A stretch of DNA of 64,000 nucleotides from NCBI GenBank assembly GCA_966112615.1, contig CBHWDO010000002.1, positions 441,546 to 505,545 of the forward strand, written 5' to 3'. Positions 18,951-27,292 of this stretch are shown here, piece after piece. The translations under genes were made by a program, and so were the position numbers. Within the stretch, counting starts at the first letter, position 1, and every line of letters begins with the position of its first letter. This DNA comes from Flavitalea sp966112615 (GTDB lineage Bacteria > Bacteroidota > Bacteroidia > Chitinophagales > Chitinophagaceae). The notes under the pieces were generated by a model. That model had not been told where the DNA came from and did not search any database. It was given only the letters and a program-made list of their open reading frames with translations.

Positions 18951-18986
18951 GGGTTCAGCCCATTCCCAATTCCCGATTTCCCATTT
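18943..18986. repeat. Partial copy of an intergenic structured repeat
   Basis: GGTTCAGCCCATTCCCAATT and the following CCCGATTTCCCATT resemble the right arm of the inverted repeat at 19937-20080 (TTCAGCCC followed by TTCCCGATTCCCCATT units). It begins within the last codons of the carboxypeptidase gene and fills the gap before oxyR. Confidence 0.6.
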
Positions 18987-18998
18987 AAATGTCAAGCA

Positions 18999-19931
18999 AT
19001 GACCATCACACAACTCGAATACGTTATCGCCATCGACATACACCGCCACTTTGCATTGGCGGCAGAACACTGTCATGTTACGCAGCCCACACTGAGTATG
19101 CAGGTGCATAAGCTGGAACAGGAGCTGGGTATCAAACTTTTTGATAGAAGTAAACAGCCGGTTATTCCAACTGAAGTGGGGAAAGAGATCATCGCGCAGG
19201 CAAAAAAAGTTTTATCTGAAGTAAGTGTGATCGATGATATAGTGCAGTCGAAAAAAGGTGTTTTGAAAGGACAGTTGAAAGTTGGTATCATACCTACTTT
19301 AGCGCCTTATTTGTTGCCATTATTTGTAAAGTCTTTTGCAACAAAATATCCAAGCGTTAAACTGGTAGTGAATGAAATGACCACCGACTTCCTCATGGAG
19401 CGCTTGAAAGAAGGAAAAGTGGATGCGGCTATTCTTGTAACACCTTTGCAGGAAGCGGGTTTCAGGGAATATGTATTGTTCTATGAAGAGATGCTGGTAT
19501 ATGTGTCGAAGAAGAATGCGTTGTTCAAAAAAGAATATGTTTTATCGAAAGATATTGACCCTAGTAAACTTTGGATCCTGGAAGAAGGACATTGCTTCCG
19601 TTCTCAAATCGAAAATCTTTGCGAGCTAAGAAAGGTCGGTAAAGAAAATCGCCTGTTTGAATATGAAGCAGGCAGTATTGAAACACTTCGAAAGATGGTG
19701 GAAGTGAATGATGGAATAACCATTCTTCCGGAACTGGCTACGATGGATTTAAAAGGATCACAATTGCAATTGCTACGAAAATTCAAGAGTGCCCCTATGC
19801 GCGAAGTAAGCCTGGTAGTTCACCGTGATTACATGAAGAAAAGGATGGTCGATCTGCTAAGGCAGGAGATCATTGATTCGATTCCGGAAAAGATCAGGGA
19901 GAATCGGAAGGGGAATGTGATTCCGATTTAG
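18999..19931 (+). CDS. oxyR: Hydrogen-peroxide-sensing regulator OxyR
   Basis: LysR-type transcription factor. The N-terminal winged helix-turn-helix (about residues 1-60) contains FALAAEHCHVTQPTLSMQVHKLE. The sensor domain has GHCFRSQIENLC with cysteines at residues 199 and 208, which are the numbers and spacing of the redox pair of E. coli OxyR. This strongly supports peroxide sensing by disulfide formation rather than a generic LysR role. At 310 residues it is near the E. coli length. No catalase or peroxiredoxin gene is adjacent, so the regulon lies elsewhere. Confidence 0.9.
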   Translation: MTITQLEYVIAIDIHRHFALAAEHCHVTQPTLSMQVHKLEQELGIKLFDRSKQPVIPTEVGKEIIAQAKKVLSEVSVIDDIVQSKKGVLKGQLKVGIIPTLAPYLLPLFVKSFATKYPSVKLVVNEMTTDFLMERLKEGKVDAAILVTPLQEAGFREYVLFYEEMLVYVSKKNALFKKEYVLSKDIDPSKLWILEEGHCFRSQIENLCELRKVGKENRLFEYEAGSIETLRKMVEVNDGITILPELATMDLKGSQLQLLRKFKSAPMREVSLVVHRDYMKKRMVDLLRQEIIDSIPEKIRENRKGNVIPI

Positions 19932-19936
19932 AAATG

Positions 19937-20080
19937 GAATGGGGAATGGAGAATCGGGAATCGGGAATGAGCTGAACCAAGCGAAGCGCAGGGGCAGAAC
20001 ACCAGGTGCCATACCCTTCGTTCTGCCCGCCCAGTGGGCGTTCAGCCCGTTCCCGATTCCCCATTCCCGATTCCCCATTC
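19937..20080. repeat. Structured inverted-repeat element
   Basis: Two 41-base arms (19937-19977 and 20040-20080) are reverse complements at 36 of 41 positions. Each is built from GGGAATCGGGAAT-like steps and ends in CTGAAC. Between them lie a second perfect inverted pair, GGGCAGAAC (19992-20000) with GTTCTGCCC (20020-20028), and a small GCCCAGTGGGC hairpin. The element fills the gap between the convergent oxyR and lipoprotein genes and could act as a terminator. Positions 19972-20008 match 47147-47183 at 31 of 37 bases. Confidence 0.85.
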
Positions 20081-20085
20081 AATCA

Positions 20086-20640
20086 TCACTCCTGTATTCT
20101 AAACACAAAACTCACCTCCGCATCCGTACTGCTCTTCGTGCTATTCACCGGGTCTGAAGTTTCTTTTCCGCCATTCTCATAATGCCTTAAAGTGATCTTT
20201 ACATTTCCCTGTGCTGCACCGGTTGTGGTCCATACAGATTTCAAACCAAGCGGTTTGCCTGCTGCATCATTATCCAATCCGTTAATGGTAAGATTTGCAT
20301 TCGATGGTTCGAAATAAAATCTGTGGTCATTGGATTCTTCTTCAATTTCTTCATGGATCACCAAAGGAGGATTTTTTGAATCATCATATACTTCGATCTC
20401 CACATCATATGTTTTATTCGGAGCAAGAATGATCTGGTCGATCTCTGGAGACTGTCCTCCGGGACCGTCAATATCTTCAAAATTGAACGACTGAACATTG
20501 CTCGTTCCTCTTTCAGTAAATTTTAATTCAACCGTTGTAATGAGTTCGTTCGAATTTTCTTCTGTTACATCGTCTTTTGAACATGAACTCATAAATGTTC
20601 CGAACATTGCAATAGCGATCAGTGATTGATAAAGTTTCAT
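20086..20640 (-). CDS. Lipoprotein of a TonB-receptor operon
   Basis: A 184-residue protein with a lipoprotein signal: MKLYQSLIAIAMFGTFMSSC with the lipid-attachment Cys near residue 19, followed by SKDD. The mature part is rich in beta strands and acidic residues and looks like a small immunoglobulin-like domain. It lies 10 bases downstream of the TonB-receptor gene on the same strand, so it is probably an outer-membrane accessory of that receptor. No domain of known function is recognised. Confidence 0.8.
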   Translation of the reverse strand: MKLYQSLIAIAMFGTFMSSCSKDDVTEENSNELITTVELKFTERGTSNVQSFNFEDIDGPGGQSPEIDQIILAPNKTYDVEIEVYDDSKNPPLVIHEEIEEESNDHRFYFEPSNANLTINGLDNDAAGKPLGLKSVWTTTGAAQGNVKITLRHYENGGKETSDPVNSTKSSTDAEVSFVFRIQE

Positions 20641-20650
20641 GGTTGTAATT

Positions 20651-22969
20651 TTAATTGTGGTTTATAGGTACTTTTAATTTGAACGAAATATTTCTCCCCA
20701 TTTCATCAGTGAAATAGCGGAAGCTGTTCATATAATCCCGAAATCGTGTGTTCAATAAATTATCGATCGATAAGCCAATTGTTACCGGCGAGTTGAATAT
20801 ATCTACAGTCATTGCTGCATCTGCATTTAACAGGTTATAAGCTGATGGTGGCTGCTTGTAATCCTGCTTTCCATTTTTTTCAGAGGGAACTCTTGATTGC
20901 TTAAATACATTCACCATTTCCAGGGTTACATATGCATTGTGCAATTTCTTTCCATCATTGAAATTGAAAGTGGCTGCATTGGTGATCCTGTCTGCAGGCA
21001 TATAGATCAGCCATTCTTTACTTGCCCTGTCTTTAGCCCTCAACATGGCATATTGAAAACTATATATAAAGTTGCTGGTGATCTTTGCATGCAGGTCAAG
21101 ATCCAATCCGTTGAGCAGGGCATCAGTCTGACTAAACACGATCTTTGGAAAAGCTCCGGCAATTGTCAATACAGGTTCATCCGGCATGGGTTTACGGTAA
21201 ATGAAATCATTGATTCGGTTGCTATACAATGTTGCATTGATGTTGATCCTGTCTTCCCAGGTTTGCCATTCAGTAGTAAAAGAAAAATTCAATGCTTTCT
21301 CTGTTTTCAGCATGATATCACCTTCTTCATATGTAGCTGATCCATGGTGGATTCCATTACTTAATAATTCATTGACCTGTGGTGCCCGACCTGATAGATT
21401 TACAGCACCAATCAACTTTACATGATCTGTTGGCTTGTACACAGCATTGAATGAAGATGCCAGGGTCGAAAAATCAAAATCATAATTGATATTGTTTCCA
21501 TTGTACAATAATCTTCTGGTGGAGTTCTTTTTATTATCATACCGAATACCTGCATGAAGATCCCATTTGCCTTTACTGTATTTTTCAATCCAATATGCCC
21601 CTGCACTGTTGGAAGTGTAATTAGGGATAAAATATCTTCCTCCGAAGCTATTCTCTTGTTGCATCAAAGACAGTCCCACAGAGCCTTTCAGGTTACCGAT
21701 AGTTGGATGTTCCCATGCGATGTCTTCAGTGAATGTATAGATCAGCAAATCAAGTTGAGGACGTGTGTTTGCATCAGATCTTGACTTGTCGTATTCCTTT
21801 CTCCTGTTTCGTTGAACACCCAGTGTGATATTGAAACGATGATTTCCTTTGGTAATGGACGAACGGACCTTGCCCAGGGTATGTTCTACTTCCTGGAATG
21901 GACGTTTGAACGCATATGTTTTTTCACCTGTATACAGATCATCAGGCTTGTCGGCCTGAATAGCAGCCAGCAGGTCATTCAGGTTGCCGATATGTGAACC
22001 ACTGAATACACCGGCCTTGGTATAAAAATGACTTGCATATGCTTCAATATTATAGTGTTCTTTTTTCCATGATGCAGTTCCTGAAAAATTGTATTCCTTC
22101 AATCCCGTATTATTCATCGTATAATCCGGTGTACTGATATTGGCAGATCTGCGGTAAGTACCCTGCAATCGAATACCAAGAGGAATTTTTTTCAATCTGG
22201 TTTCCACATTTCCCGATCCATAATACATCCTTCCATTGGTAGCATAACCCGTATAGAACTCACTTCTTGTTCCTGGTAAAAGGCTTAGTGGACGCGCATC
22301 TACGAGGATCACGCCGCCGATGGCATCTGATCCGTATTTGAGTTCATCCACGCCTTTAATAACGCTGATCTTATCAGCAATGAATGGATCCACTTCAGGT
22401 GCATGTTCATTTCCCCATTGCTGTCCTTCCTGTCGAATCCCATTGTTGATGATCAGAACACGGTTTCCGTGCAGGCCATGGATCACCGGTTTTGAAACAT
22501 TTGAACCGGTTTTAAGTGTGGTAATACCACTAAGCTTGTCGAGCGCATCGGCAAGTGAAGTACCCCGTGACTGTTCCATTTCCCGGCCGCTGATCTCCTG
22601 TTTGAATGCGGTATTGGGTACCTGTTTTGTAGCCATGATGGTCACTTCCTGCAGGGTATTTTGCGCATGCGGCATGAGTATGTCGAAATGAAGATTCTTA
22701 TTCAGCCTTACCTGTTTGGTGATAGTATGGCAATCAACATGACTTATCTCCATCGTATAATTTCCACTGCAGAGGTTGTTGAATACAAAATTGCCATCCT
22801 CGTTGGTGAGCATTTGCCGGTCGGTACCAAGCAATTTTACAGTCGCACCTGCAAGTTTATCTTTGAGGTGTTCATCCTCCACGTGGCCGGTGATCTTCAG
22901 TTCGCAGTTTTGAGCCCACGCATTGGTGTACAATAGCAGCGTGGCTACTATAATGTATACTCTATTCAA
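20651..22969 (-). CDS. TonB-dependent outer-membrane receptor
   Basis: Outer-membrane importer energised through TonB. It has a signal peptide (to about residue 19, ending WAQ), a carboxypeptidase-regulatory-like domain (about 24-105), a plug domain (about 118-225, with EISGREMEQSRGTSLADALDKLSGI) and a 22-strand barrel finishing in SFKLKVPINHN. At 772 residues it is in the range of siderophore/metal receptors rather than SusC. A small downstream lipoprotein and an upstream 112-residue protein share its strand, forming a three-gene operon. The ligand is not evident; a metal or metal complex is the best guess. Confidence 0.93.
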   Translation of the reverse strand: MNRVYIIVATLLLYTNAWAQNCELKITGHVEDEHLKDKLAGATVKLLGTDRQMLTNEDGNFVFNNLCSGNYTMEISHVDCHTITKQVRLNKNLHFDILMPHAQNTLQEVTIMATKQVPNTAFKQEISGREMEQSRGTSLADALDKLSGITTLKTGSNVSKPVIHGLHGNRVLIINNGIRQEGQQWGNEHAPEVDPFIADKISVIKGVDELKYGSDAIGGVILVDARPLSLLPGTRSEFYTGYATNGRMYYGSGNVETRLKKIPLGIRLQGTYRRSANISTPDYTMNNTGLKEYNFSGTASWKKEHYNIEAYASHFYTKAGVFSGSHIGNLNDLLAAIQADKPDDLYTGEKTYAFKRPFQEVEHTLGKVRSSITKGNHRFNITLGVQRNRRKEYDKSRSDANTRPQLDLLIYTFTEDIAWEHPTIGNLKGSVGLSLMQQENSFGGRYFIPNYTSNSAGAYWIEKYSKGKWDLHAGIRYDNKKNSTRRLLYNGNNINYDFDFSTLASSFNAVYKPTDHVKLIGAVNLSGRAPQVNELLSNGIHHGSATYEEGDIMLKTEKALNFSFTTEWQTWEDRININATLYSNRINDFIYRKPMPDEPVLTIAGAFPKIVFSQTDALLNGLDLDLHAKITSNFIYSFQYAMLRAKDRASKEWLIYMPADRITNAATFNFNDGKKLHNAYVTLEMVNVFKQSRVPSEKNGKQDYKQPPSAYNLLNADAAMTVDIFNSPVTIGLSIDNLLNTRFRDYMNSFRYFTDEMGRNISFKLKVPINHN

Positions 22970-23026
22970 TGTAAAATGAATAAAATGAAAAATAGCAGAG
23001 GTTAATCTGCAATAACTTTTAAGATT

Positions 23027-23365
23027 TTATACAATGGCAGGTGGCCCGCGGAGAGAGAGGTCAGGAAGAAACAGTTTGATGAAACTATTATAGTGTTCCT
23101 GCTTGTATTCATTAACTAACGGTAAGGGATATGCGAAAACAGGTACAGGTGTTTGAAGAAATACCTGTTCAACAACCAGCGTATTCTGTTCGCACTGAAA
23201 TCCTTTTTGTTCGATGGTAGTGGAATGTTTTTTAAGGTACAGGCGAACAGTGTCCTTATGATGTGCGAACACATCATGAAGGTATTTCCTTGGAGTAATG
23301 CTCAGGGAAAACAGGAGCAGCATTACGGCAGGAAACAGGGTTTGTATGAATCTGTTCTTTCCCAT
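23027..23365 (-). CDS. Small exported protein upstream of TonB receptor
   Basis: A 112-residue protein with an N-terminal hydrophobic stretch (about residues 8-22), several His residues in HDVFAHHKDTVRLYLKKH, two Cys, and the C-terminal ending LSLRGPPAIV. Proteins of this size with an LRGPP end are common directly upstream of metal-related TonB receptors in Bacteroidota, but I know no experimentally assigned function. It is the first gene of the receptor operon, and a -7 box stands 7 bases before its ATG. Confidence 0.7.
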   Translation of the reverse strand: MGKNRFIQTLFPAVMLLLFSLSITPRKYLHDVFAHHKDTVRLYLKKHSTTIEQKGFQCEQNTLVVEQVFLQTPVPVFAYPLPLVNEYKQEHYNSFIKLFLPDLSLRGPPAIV

Positions 23366-23372
23366 CAGTTCC

Positions 23373-23380
23373 CAAAAGTA
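23373..23380 (-). promoter_or_regulatory. Promoter of the TonB-receptor operon
   Basis: Minus-strand TACTTTTG matches TAnnTTTG exactly, with a TTTTTG -33-like element 18 bases further upstream. It lies 7 bases before the ATG at 23365, so the transcript would be nearly leaderless, unless translation starts at the in-frame ATG at 23323. Confidence 0.55.
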
Positions 23381-23434
23381 AAAAATGCAACACTATTGCA
23401 AAAATTAATTTTTTACTGCAATGGTCTGCAGCGA

Positions 23435-23442
23435 TATATTTG
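23435..23442 (+). promoter_or_regulatory. Promoter -7 box for tRNA-Ala
   Basis: TATATTTG is an exact TAnnTTTG match ending 10 bases before the tRNA 5' end. Confidence 0.6.
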
Positions 23443-23452
23443 CACCCTTATT

Positions 23453-23527
<75 letters not shown>

Positions 23528-23566
23528 AAATGATAAAAGCCTTGATAGTCAAGGCTTTTATCATTT
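23528..23566 (+). terminator. Hairpin terminator behind tRNA-Ala
   Basis: A perfect 18-bp stem with a TAG loop. Its core GCCTTGATAGTCAAGGC is nearly identical to that of the hairpin at 27245-27281 read on the opposite strand. Confidence 0.85.
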
Positions 23567-23619
23567 AACTTAACAAGAAGTTCGAACCTACTGTTTGTAT
23601 AATATAGAAATAATGCCAT

Positions 23620-24498
23620 TCAGAACTCTTTTGCAATGGATTGGACGATTGAAATCACATTGCGAAGTATAGGGCTGTTGTCGTCTTTTCTCCATGCGGC
23701 ATAAAGATTCGTCTTTTGTGGAAGGTTAATAAACCGAACACCGAGTGGAGCATTGATGGCATAGGAGCTAGGCATAATGGATACTCCCAAACCTTTGGCC
23801 ACCAAGCTTAAAACCATACCTCCAAAATCCGATTCAATGTGCACATTGGGTTCAAAGCCATATGCATCAAAAAGTTGCCGAAGGCTGGAGACGTAGTATG
23901 TCCTATTGTGCAGTCCTGATAAGATAAACTTTTCATCTTTTACCTGTGCAAGGCTTCTGAAGTTTTCCTTATTAAGCAGGTGGCCCTCGGGTACAATAAG
24001 GGAAAAATGCTCCGAATAAAGGATGATCGATTGCAAAGCAGGGTTTTCAGCCGGATCCCTTCGCAACGCAAGATCCAACTGGTGACTGAGCAGCAATTGT
24101 TCAATACTAACATCCGTTGGCTCTACTAACTCTAACTTTACTTCCGGAAGTGCATTGGCAATAGCCGAGATCAATTCTGGCAGAAAACCATAGGCGATAG
24201 AACCAGGATAGGCAATGCTCACTGTTCCATAAGTCCCCTCGTGAATGCTTTTAGCCTGTCGGTGGATACGGTCAATTTCTTCCATCATCCTGAGCCACTG
24301 TTCCTGGAGAAAGGCTCCGGCTTTGGTGAGCTTAACCGTTCGTTTGCTCCGTTCAAACAGTTGCACACCCAATTCCTCTTCCATCGCTTTAATTTGTCGG
24401 CTGAGGGCCGATTGGGTAATGAACAGTTTTTCGGCACTCTTCCAGAAATGCAACTCCTCGGCAAGCGTTAGAAAATATTTGATCTGCTGTAGTTCCAC
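23620..24498 (-). CDS. LysR-family transcriptional regulator
   Basis: A 292-residue regulator with an N-terminal helix-turn-helix (HFWKSAEKLFITQSALSRQI, about residues 17-36) and a LysR substrate-binding domain (about 90-290). It begins with GTG and is divergent from the genes starting at 24584, with an 85-base AT-rich space that includes ATGCATTAATCAATG, a plausible T-N11-A operator. It probably controls the small-membrane-protein/SMR genes beside it; the inducer is unknown. Confidence 0.9.
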   Translation of the reverse strand: MELQQIKYFLTLAEELHFWKSAEKLFITQSALSRQIKAMEEELGVQLFERSKRTVKLTKAGAFLQEQWLRMMEEIDRIHRQAKSIHEGTYGTVSIAYPGSIAYGFLPELISAIANALPEVKLELVEPTDVSIEQLLLSHQLDLALRRDPAENPALQSIILYSEHFSLIVPEGHLLNKENFRSLAQVKDEKFILSGLHNRTYYVSSLRQLFDAYGFEPNVHIESDFGGMVLSLVAKGLGVSIMPSSYAINAPLGVRFINLPQKTNLYAAWRKDDNSPILRNVISIVQSIAKEF

Positions 24499-24583
24499 TA
24501 ATCTATTTTATGCATTAATCAATGAGAAATCGGCATTGTTGCCGCATTAAAACAATAGGTTCTTTGCATTAAAAATAACGTTA

Positions 24584-24838
24584 ATGGTGTTACCGAGAAA
24601 GATAGTGACAGAAGCGATTGGGTGGACAGGAGCTGCGGCTTCCCTGTCGGCGTTTAGTTTGAACAGTTTGAATGTGATTGAAAGTCAATCTATTGCTTAC
24701 CTATTCCTGAATATTTTGGGTTGTTTATTTCTTATAACATATGCGGTTTTCAAAAAAGCATATGCTAGTTGGGTGCTTAATTCTATTTGGCTTTTAATAA
24801 CAGTAGTAGCATTTATAAAGGTTTATTTGGTTCATTAG
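24584..24838 (+). CDS. Small membrane protein, CBU_0592-like
   Basis: 84 residues with about three hydrophobic helices. The pattern GWTGAAASLSAFSLNSLNVI...YLFLNILGCLFLITYAVFKKAYAS fits the CBU_0592 domain found in small inner-membrane proteins of unknown function. It is the first gene after the LysR regulator on the opposite strand and lies 11 bases before the SMR exporter, so the two are probably co-transcribed. Confidence 0.75.
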   Translation: MVLPRKIVTEAIGWTGAAASLSAFSLNSLNVIESQSIAYLFLNILGCLFLITYAVFKKAYASWVLNSIWLLITVVAFIKVYLVH

Positions 24839-24849
24839 AAAAACAAAGA

Positions 24850-25182
24850 ATGAGTATGAATTGGATTGTTTTGGTTATTGCAGGATTGTTTGAAGTGGCT
24901 TTTGCTTTCTGCCTGGGAAAAGCAAAAGAAGCTACAGGAAGCGAACTATATGGGTGGTACGCCGGCTTTCTTGTTGCACTTACTATCAGTATGGGATTAC
25001 TAATGAAAGCAACCCGAACTTTACCCATTGGAACAGCTTACGCCGTATGGACAGGCATCGGAGCCGTTGGAACTGTTTTAGTTGGGATAGTGGCTTTCAA
25101 AGAACCGGTAACGTTTCTGCGATTGCTGTTCATTTTTACGCTAATTGGTTCTATTATCGGGCTAAAAATAGTTTCACATTAA
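24850..25182 (+). CDS. SMR-family exporter, Gdx/SugE subtype
   Basis: Four-helix small multidrug resistance protein of 110 residues. The essential membrane Glu sits in AGLFEVAF (about residue 15), and the helix-3 signature GTAYAVWTGIGAVG together with the absence of QacE-type residues places it with the guanidinium/proton exporters (Gdx, formerly SugE). The ATG at 24850 is chosen because the open frame from 24787 lies within the preceding gene. No guanidine riboswitch is visible upstream; control may come from the divergent LysR protein. Confidence 0.88.
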   Translation: MSMNWIVLVIAGLFEVAFAFCLGKAKEATGSELYGWYAGFLVALTISMGLLMKATRTLPIGTAYAVWTGIGAVGTVLVGIVAFKEPVTFLRLLFIFTLIGSIIGLKIVSH

Positions 25183-25213
25183 TTTATTAGGCATCAAACG
25201 ATTAAGAAAAGCA

Positions 25214-25669
25214 ATGGGTATAGTAATTAGAAAAGCAATGGAGAGCGATAGCGATAAACTTTGGACGTTGATGAAGGAGTTGGCCATTTTCGAAAAGTAT
25301 ATTGACAGTTTTGCTATAACTCCGAGTATTGTTCGGGAAAGTGGGTTTCGCAAAAGTCCACCAGACTTTTATTGCCTGATTGCAGAAGTCAACGATAGTA
25401 TTGTAGGCATGTTGGTTTATTATTTTCTTCCTTATACAGCACAGGCCAGACCCGTTATCTACATGAAAGAACTTTATGTAGATGAGAATTACAGAGGGCA
25501 AAGGATTGGAGAGCAGCTTATGAATGCTTTGCGAAAAGAGGCTGAGCTAAACAATTGCCAGACAATCAAGTGGACCGTTGCGCCGTGGAATGAAGTAGGA
25601 ATAAGATTTTATGAAAAATTAGGGGCAAAGGAAAATAGAGATTGGCTCAACTTTGAATGGAATGTGTGA
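25214..25669 (+). CDS. GNAT acetyltransferase, SSAT/thialysine-like
   Basis: A 151-residue N-acetyltransferase. It shows ELAIFEKY near the N-terminus, the acetyl-CoA loop NYRGQRIGEQLM (R/Q-x-x-G-x-G/A form) near residue 97 and the tail motif WNEVGIRFYEKLGA. The order ELAxFEK...CLIAE...YYF...RGxxIG...WN resembles spermidine/spermine and thialysine acetyltransferases, so a polyamine or amino-acid amine is a reasonable substrate guess. It follows the SMR exporter by 31 bases. Confidence 0.82.
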   Translation: MGIVIRKAMESDSDKLWTLMKELAIFEKYIDSFAITPSIVRESGFRKSPPDFYCLIAEVNDSIVGMLVYYFLPYTAQARPVIYMKELYVDENYRGQRIGEQLMNALRKEAELNNCQTIKWTVAPWNEVGIRFYEKLGAKENRDWLNFEWNV

Positions 25670-25702
25670 TTTAGCATCTATAACCATAAAAAGAAAGTAT
25701 CA

Positions 25703-26230
25703 ATGGAACTGATAGAAGTAAAACAAGTGACACTGAAAGAAATTGAACAACTGCAAGAAATAGGCAGAAAAACCTTTTATGAGACATTTTCAGCCGGTAA
25801 CACTGAAGAGAACATGAAGAAGTATTTGGAAGAAGGCTTTTCCAAAGAGAAATTAATCGGTGAACTTAGTAACCCTAACTCTGAAATTTATTTTGCTACT
25901 CTTCATAACAATGTGATTGGTTATCTAAAACTAAACGTTGGGCAATCACAGACAGAATTAAAAGATGAAGGAGCACTTGAAATCGAACGTATTTATGTCT
26001 TAAAAGAGTTTCACGGTAAAAAAGTTGGACAAATACTTTATGAAAAGGCAATGGAGGTTGCAAGACAGAAGAATGCCGACTATGTTTGGTTAGGTGTCTG
26101 GGAAGAAAACCCAAGAGCAATTAACTTCTATAAGAAGAATGGTTTTGAAGAATTTGACAAGCACATCTTCAAACTTGGCGATGATGAACAGACTGATATC
26201 ATGATGAAACTAAAATTGAAAGAGAATTAA
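25703..26230 (+). CDS. GNAT family N-acetyltransferase
   Basis: A 175-residue acetyltransferase with the N-terminal QEIGRKTFYETFSAGNTEENM, a segment shared with the PaiA-like group, acetyl-CoA loop FHGKKVGQILYEKA and WLGVWEENPRAINFYKKNGF. PaiA of Bacillus acetylates polyamines; substrate identity here is inference. Second of three successive GNAT genes on this strand, 33 bases behind the first. Confidence 0.85.
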   Translation: MELIEVKQVTLKEIEQLQEIGRKTFYETFSAGNTEENMKKYLEEGFSKEKLIGELSNPNSEIYFATLHNNVIGYLKLNVGQSQTELKDEGALEIERIYVLKEFHGKKVGQILYEKAMEVARQKNADYVWLGVWEENPRAINFYKKNGFEEFDKHIFKLGDDEQTDIMMKLKLKEN

Positions 26231-26374
26231 CACGCTTGTGCATTTTTTAGTTTGCAAGATTTAGATCAAGATGGGTGGCAAGCTTAATTGCCGATAGTTC
26301 CTTCATCTTGATGAGATCGTAAGAAGTAATTTTATACAACTTTGCCGTTATTGACAACCGAAAGAAACACAATT

Positions 26375-26923
26375 ATGAATTTTGATATCCAACCACTGTT
26401 AGAAAACGACAAAGCTATCCTTATTCCATTACAGGAATGCGATTTTGAAGATTTGTATGCAGTGGCAGCAAACCCTAAAGTTTGGGAACAACATCCGAAC
26501 AAAGACCGTTGGAAAAAAGATGTTTTTCGTACCTTTTTTGAAGGAGCCATTCAAAGCAAGGGTGCGTTCAAAATAGTCGATAAGTCAACTGGTAAAATCG
26601 CTGGCAGCACCCGCATTTACGATTACAATGACCAAGACGATAGTATATTAATTGGATATACTTTCTACGGTACTGAATATTGGGGCAAAGGCCTCAATCA
26701 TTCCGTTAAGGTGCTCATGTTGGATTACCTTTTTCAGTTTGTTTCACATGTAGGTTTCCAAATAGGAGCAGATAATGTTCGCTCTCAAATAGCCATTAGC
26801 CGTTTAGGTGCAAAGAAGGTTGGGGAGCAGGAAGTGGCTTATTTTGGGGAGCTCCCTAAACTCAATTATATATACCAGATTGAAAAAGATGAATGGCTTG
26901 CAAACAAAACAACCACTACCTAA
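26375..26923 (+). CDS. GNAT acetyltransferase, RimJ/RimL-like
   Basis: A 182-residue protein from the ATG at 26375. It has IPLQECDFEDLYAVAANPKVWEQHPNKDRW near the N-terminus and GYTFYGTEYWGKGLNHSVKVLMLDYLF, the long acetyl-CoA loop of the RimJ/RimL branch (WGKG). Members acetylate ribosomal-protein N-termini, antibiotics or small amines; no target is indicated. It is separated from the preceding GNAT gene by 144 bases without an ORF and may have its own promoter. Confidence 0.85.
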   Translation: MNFDIQPLLENDKAILIPLQECDFEDLYAVAANPKVWEQHPNKDRWKKDVFRTFFEGAIQSKGAFKIVDKSTGKIAGSTRIYDYNDQDDSILIGYTFYGTEYWGKGLNHSVKVLMLDYLFQFVSHVGFQIGADNVRSQIAISRLGAKKVGEQEVAYFGELPKLNYIYQIEKDEWLANKTTTT

Positions 26924-27292
26924 TGGATCTCCCAGTGATATTGCAGATAAAAGCAAAAATACAAGCCGCTATAATTTTTAGAAAAAGTTCAAAACAAACA
27001 TCTTCATAAAATCTACAATTACGTCCAAATCTGGAATAAATTGATTGAACATTGTAATGTCTTCCCGTTAAATTCAGCGGACGCTTTACTCGTTAGATGA
27101 TTTGTGTTTAATCTTCTAATCTAGATTAGTCTTACGTTTACGGTTTGATCTTGAGTGTAAAATTTGTCCGATAAAAGGCTTTAAAGTATAGATTCTACCC
27201 AGTAAATCCCATATTTGGTTCGACTTTTTGCTGGTTAAGTCCACAAAAGAAAAGGCTTTGACTATCAAGGCCTTTTCTTTTATATCATGTTT
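26924..27292. other. Gene-free AT-rich stretch ending in a tRNA-tail-like sequence and hairpin
   Basis: No convincing reading frame on either strand. Most is unstructured. At 27213-27243 the sequence contains GGTTCGACT and, 14 bases later, TCCACAAA, both also found in the 3' part of tRNA-Ala and its flank (GGTTCGACT, 9 bases, TCCACAAA). A 17-bp hairpin with loop CTA follows at 27245-27281, resembling the one behind the tRNA. This could mark the far edge of an element inserted at the tRNA; the hairpin can also terminate the channel gene on the minus strand. Confidence 0.5.

Noticed and set aside
24584..26923. Chain of small resistance-type genes resembling integron cassettes
   Set aside because: No attC-like palindromes between the genes and no integron integrase in the window.
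27213..27243. A second, complete tRNA gene before the channel gene
   Set aside because: Only a T-loop-like GGTTCGACT and a tail-like TCCACAAA are present; flanking stems do not pair and no anticodon arm can be drawn.
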